64,000 nt of DNA from a bacterium. GTDB lineage: Bacteria > Auribacterota > UBA3054. Below are positions 61,116 to 64,000 of the stretch, piece after piece. How positions within the stretch are numbered: the stretch's first letter is position 1; every line of letters begins with the position of its first letter. Location: positions 258,902-322,901 of the forward strand of contig JAFYXV010000003.1 of assembly GCA_017557885.1 (NCBI GenBank), written 5' to 3'. The position numbers and the translations under genes are program-made. Under the pieces are notes generated by a model, which saw only the letters and a program-made list of their open reading frames with translations, was not told the origin of the DNA and made no database searches.

Positions 61116-64000
61116 ATGTTCAAGAACAAATTACTCCTTTTGGCCGTTCTGGCCATTTCGGCGGTTTTTGTGTGGGCTGACGCCCCGGCGAACGACAATG
61201 TCGCCAATGCTCAGGCTTTCACGATCGGCGATACCGTCAACGGCACTACCACAGACGCCACTTTGGAAAACGGCGAATCGGATGCCATCGGCCAGGGCTG
61301 GGTCAACTCCGTCTGGTACAAATTCAACCTCGGCACGACCTACCAGCAGAAGGTCACCATCAACGTTACCCATACCGAAGGCAGCGCTGAGGACGCCTGC
61401 TTGGTCGTCGCCACCGGCACCGGTTGGGGCGACTTCCAGATTATCACTGCCCAGGACACCAGCGTTGACGAGACTTACAACGGCAACCTTGACGGCGACA
61501 AAGACTATTACTTCGGCGTCTATGGTTGGAACGCTGATTGCTGCGGCGACTTCGTGATCACCTCCAGCAGCCTGCCCATCAAGGACTGGTACGCCGCTCC
61601 CGGCGCCACCGGTTCCGGCGACTCCTTCGACGATCCCTGCGATCTTAAGACCGCCCTTGAAAGCGTTGCCACCGGCAACTCCGTTTTCATGGCCCCCGGC
61701 ACCTACAGCCTTGCCGAAGTTGGCACTGAAGCTAACTTCCGCTGGATGGACGGCGTCTGGCTTCTGGCCAACACCCCTGGCATCAACATCGTTGGCTCCG
61801 GCTCCGATCAGACCGTCATTCTTTGCGACGGCGACAATGACGTTGGCGTTGCCCTCTCCGGCAACGGCATCAATCTGAAAGGCGTCACCATCAATCACCC
61901 CAAAGACATCAAAGGCAACGACTCCTGGGGCGGCGCTTACTACGGCCTCGCCGGCGCCCTGACTCTCGCTGACTGCGGAAACAACACGTTGGAAGATGTT
62001 GTCGTTTACGTCGGCGCCGAAGGCGAAATGGAAAACTGCGACAGCGGATATCTCATTCGTCCTGTCACCATCCAGCCCTCTCTCGAAACCACCGTCAACG
62101 TCAGGGACTGCGCTTTCATTTCCGAAGGTCTTCTGACCTCCTGCAACGTCAGGCCCATGGGCAGCAATACCGAGGCCAAAGTTACAACGATCAACTTCGA
62201 CTGCGTGACTTTGAGAAGCAACTATGACGTCATCCATGACATGAGAGCCATCACGGTCTTCGACCACAACTGCGCGATCTACGGCAACACCTGGTGGACC
62301 GGCAACTCCCCGCTGACTGTCAACGTCAGGAACTGCGTCTTCCTGAACACCGGTATCCCCTGCGGTGAACAGGCTGGCGACGACTCCGTTGCCTGGACCT
62401 TCAACGTCAGCAAGTGCTTCATGCCCGGAGCCAATCTTGAACAGACCACTCGCGCCAACACCACCTATACCGATTGCGACAATGTGATGGATCCTCAGGT
62501 CGATCGCAGCTGGTGCAGCTCTCTGGTCAAAGCCGGCAAAGGCTGCGTCATCCCCTACGCCGAATACGTGACGGTCGTTGACGAAGACTTCTCCTCTTAT
62601 GATGAAGGAAGCCTCATCGGCAATTACGGCTGGTCCAACGGCTACGGCAACGACGGCAGCGGCACCGTTGTCAAAGACGGCGGCAACACCTATGTCACGC
62701 TGACTTCCGGCGGCGGCCTCTGGGGCGCCCATTACACCTTCGACAACCCGGTCGCTACCGGTTGGCTTGGCGGCGCCAGCAACCCCTATCGTCTGTGGGT
62801 CTATTCCGCCAGATTGAAATTCAGCGGCTCCAACGCCAATCCTTGGTTTGGCTTCTGGGATCCTCAGCTTTATGAATCTCAGTTCAAGAAAGACGGCGAT
62901 CATTATCTGTTCTCCCCGGACGGCTCCAATTGGGCTTCTCTCGAAATGCCTGTTGACGAATGGTTCGACTTTGAGATCGGCGTTGATCCCACCGCGGTCA
63001 ACAAACGTCACAACACCTTCTACGTCACTGTCAACGGTGTTACCGAAGCTATCAATGCCTTCGGCGGTCAGGAAAATGACTCCGACGTCTTCAAGACCTT
63101 CCGCTACTTCTTCTGGGGCGGCGGCCTGAGCGTCTCTATCGACAACTTCAAACTTGTGTATTACTGCGACGGCCCGGCCAACGATTACCTGGCTCGCGCC
63201 ACTGAATTCAGCGGCTCCGCTACCGGCGACAACGAATACGCCCGCGTCGAATCCGGCGAAAGCACCGACAACAAGAACTCTGTCTGGTATTATTTCCAGG
63301 CTACCAGCGACAAGAAGCTCGGCCTCTTCACCACCGGCAGCTGGGACGCTTACGCCAACGACACCATGCTCGGCGTCTTCTCCGCCGACACCGCTACTCC
63401 GACCTTCGCTGATCTTACGACTGTCGTTCCTCTGACCGACACGGGCAGAGACGAGTCCATCTCCTTCGATCAGGAGCCCGGCAAGTACTATTTCGTCATC
63501 GTCGGTTCTTATGAAGGCGCCGGCGGCTTCGTCCTCGGTTCCAAGAATCTCCCGAAGGACAGCGTCTATGTCGCCCCCGGCGGAACCGGCGACGGTCTCT
63601 CTCCGGAAACCCCGATGGGCAACATCGCCGAAGCTATGGAGATTGTCCCCTCCGGCAAGTCTGTCGTTCTCGCTCCCGGCGAATACTCAATTGCTGACAA
63701 CTTCAACCAGACCGATGTCTGGGGCGCCGGCATGACCGTCCTGTGCTTCAAGACCACCGGCGTCACCTTAAAGGGCGCTGGTCCTGACAAGACCACCATC
63801 ATCGTTCCTGCGGGCTATGTTGGCATCCGTATGGAGAAAGACGGCTCTTCCGTCCAGAACCTGACTGTCAAGGCTTATCGCACGGACAATATGCCTTATC
63901 ACTACAACTTCCATATGCAGGGCGCCATCTGCGCCTGCAACTGCTCCGACATGAGCATCAGCAACGTGGCCATCTACAGTGAACAGAGGATCAACGAGAT
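61116..64000 (+). CDS. giant secreted beta-helix protein, C-terminus cut by window edge
   Basis: Open from the ATG at 61116 to the window end (961 codons, no stop). Signal peptide to about residue 22 (cleavage VWA-DA). Modules in order: a PPC-like domain (about 23-150, VWYKFNLG), a DUF1565-type right-handed beta-helix (about 157-480, beginning WYAAPGATGSG and then FMAPGTYSL), a concanavalin-like domain (about 487-680) like those of the neighbouring PEP-CTERM-type protein, a second PPC-like domain (about 684-810) and a second beta-helix (from about 816, YVAPGGTGDG...LAPGEYSI). It is thus an internally repeated surface protein. Whether it ends in a PEP-CTERM tail cannot be seen. Confidence 0.85.
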   Translation, partial: MFKNKLLLLAVLAISAVFVWADAPANDNVANAQAFTIGDTVNGTTTDATLENGESDAIGQGWVNSVWYKFNLGTTYQQKVTINVTHTEGSAEDACLVVATGTGWGDFQIITAQDTSVDETYNGNLDGDKDYYFGVYGWNADCCGDFVITSSSLPIKDWYAAPGATGSGDSFDDPCDLKTALESVATGNSVFMAPGTYSLAEVGTEANFRWMDGVWLLANTPGINIVGSGSDQTVILCDGDNDVGVALSGNGINLKGVTINHPKDIKGNDSWGGAYYGLAGALTLADCGNNTLEDVVVYVGAEGEMENCDSGYLIRPVTIQPSLETTVNVRDCAFISEGLLTSCNVRPMGSNTEAKVTTINFDCVTLRSNYDVIHDMRAITVFDHNCAIYGNTWWTGNSPLTVNVRNCVFLNTGIPCGEQAGDDSVAWTFNVSKCFMPGANLEQTTRANTTYTDCDNVMDPQVDRSWCSSLVKAGKGCVIPYAEYVTVVDEDFSSYDEGSLIGNYGWSNGYGNDGSGTVVKDGGNTYVTLTSGGGLWGAHYTFDNPVATGWLGGASNPYRLWVYSARLKFSGSNANPWFGFWDPQLYESQFKKDGDHYLFSPDGSNWASLEMPVDEWFDFEIGVDPTAVNKRHNTFYVTVNGVTEAINAFGGQENDSDVFKTFRYFFWGGGLSVSIDNFKLVYYCDGPANDYLARATEFSGSATGDNEYARVESGESTDNKNSVWYYFQATSDKKLGLFTTGSWDAYANDTMLGVFSADTATPTFADLTTVVPLTDTGRDESISFDQEPGKYYFVIVGSYEGAGGFVLGSKNLPKDSVYVAPGGTGDGLSPETPMGNIAEAMEIVPSGKSVVLAPGEYSIADNFNQTDVWGAGMTVLCFKTTGVTLKGAGPDKTTIIVPAGYVGIRMEKDGSSVQNLTVKAYRTDNMPYHYNFHMQGAICACNCSDMSISNVAIYSEQRINE

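Noticed and set aside
61131-63011. 626-codon open frame on the minus strand
   Set aside because: It lies antisense to the giant beta-helix gene, which has a signal peptide and recognisable domains. The minus frame gives a low-complexity Gly/Val/Asp protein with no domain, as expected opposite codon-biased genes.

Overview
The window reads as a chromosome segment from an anaerobic, diderm bacterium. Diderm features are type II secretion-type genes, a PpiD/SurA-like periplasmic foldase and a PEP-CTERM-type sorting tail. Anaerobic features are a glycyl radical enzyme with its activase, a 2-hydroxyacyl-CoA dehydratase-type activator, an iron-sulfur serine dehydratase and a pyrophosphate-type phosphofructokinase. 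With the class I lysyl-tRNA synthetase and many large secreted repeat proteins, this best fits the PVC group (Lentisphaerota, Kiritimatiellota or another Verrucomicrobiota). That placement is inference; there is no rRNA gene. No phage, insertion sequence or CRISPR array was seen.

Layout. 1-5.3 kb (minus strand): the cut-off start of a secreted repeat protein, then pta, a solute-binding protein and a secreted esterase. 5.4-8.4 kb: a PLP aminotransferase facing aspartokinase and a small lipoprotein. 8.4-8.6 kb: tRNA-Ser and tRNA-Pro. 8.7-11.7 kb: glycyl radical enzyme and activase. 11.7-13.6 kb: a DUF3472 protein and four tRNAs (two identical Leu, two identical Gly). 13.6-17.0 kb: a 1123-residue FHA/membrane/solenoid protein. 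17.1-19.8 kb: class I LysRS and a secreted protein. 19.9-25.9 kb (minus): a sugar-kinase operon (NahK-like kinase, fused HgdC/HgdB-type protein, 54-residue membrane protein, galK, uppP). 26.1-33.2 kb (plus): leuC-leuD, a PpiD-like foldase, serine dehydratase, amidase, murI and a small membrane protein. 33.3-47.7 kb (minus): a long collinear array of valS, ROK kinase, maf, a second FHA/membrane/solenoid paralogue, suhB, pfp, gspF-gspK-gspH-gspI and a CnoX-like protein. 47.8-52.0 kb: a lipoprotein binding protein and a 1153-residue secreted EEP-domain protein. 52.1-59.0 kb (minus): purD-guaB-glycosyltransferase-HAD-D,D-carboxypeptidase-flippase. 59.2-64.0 kb: a PEP-CTERM-type protein and the first 961 codons of a giant beta-helix protein cut by the window end.

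How the parts fit. Much of the window is housekeeping: glycolysis and acetate metabolism (pfp, ROK kinase, pta), amino acids (lysC, leuCD, sdaA), envelope synthesis (murI, uppP, amidase, carboxypeptidase, flippase, glycosyltransferase) and translation (valS, lysK, tRNAs). The less ordinary parts are the glycyl radical pair of unknown substrate, the two giant FHA paralogues, the fused dehydratase-type protein in a hexose-kinase operon, a type II secretion gene set that lacks secretin and ATPase here, and modular secreted proteins sharing domains with each other. Promoters follow a repeated pattern (TTGAMW, 17 bases, often TGN-TAWAAT). In several genes the -10 box lies so close to the ATG that the mRNA would have almost no leader.
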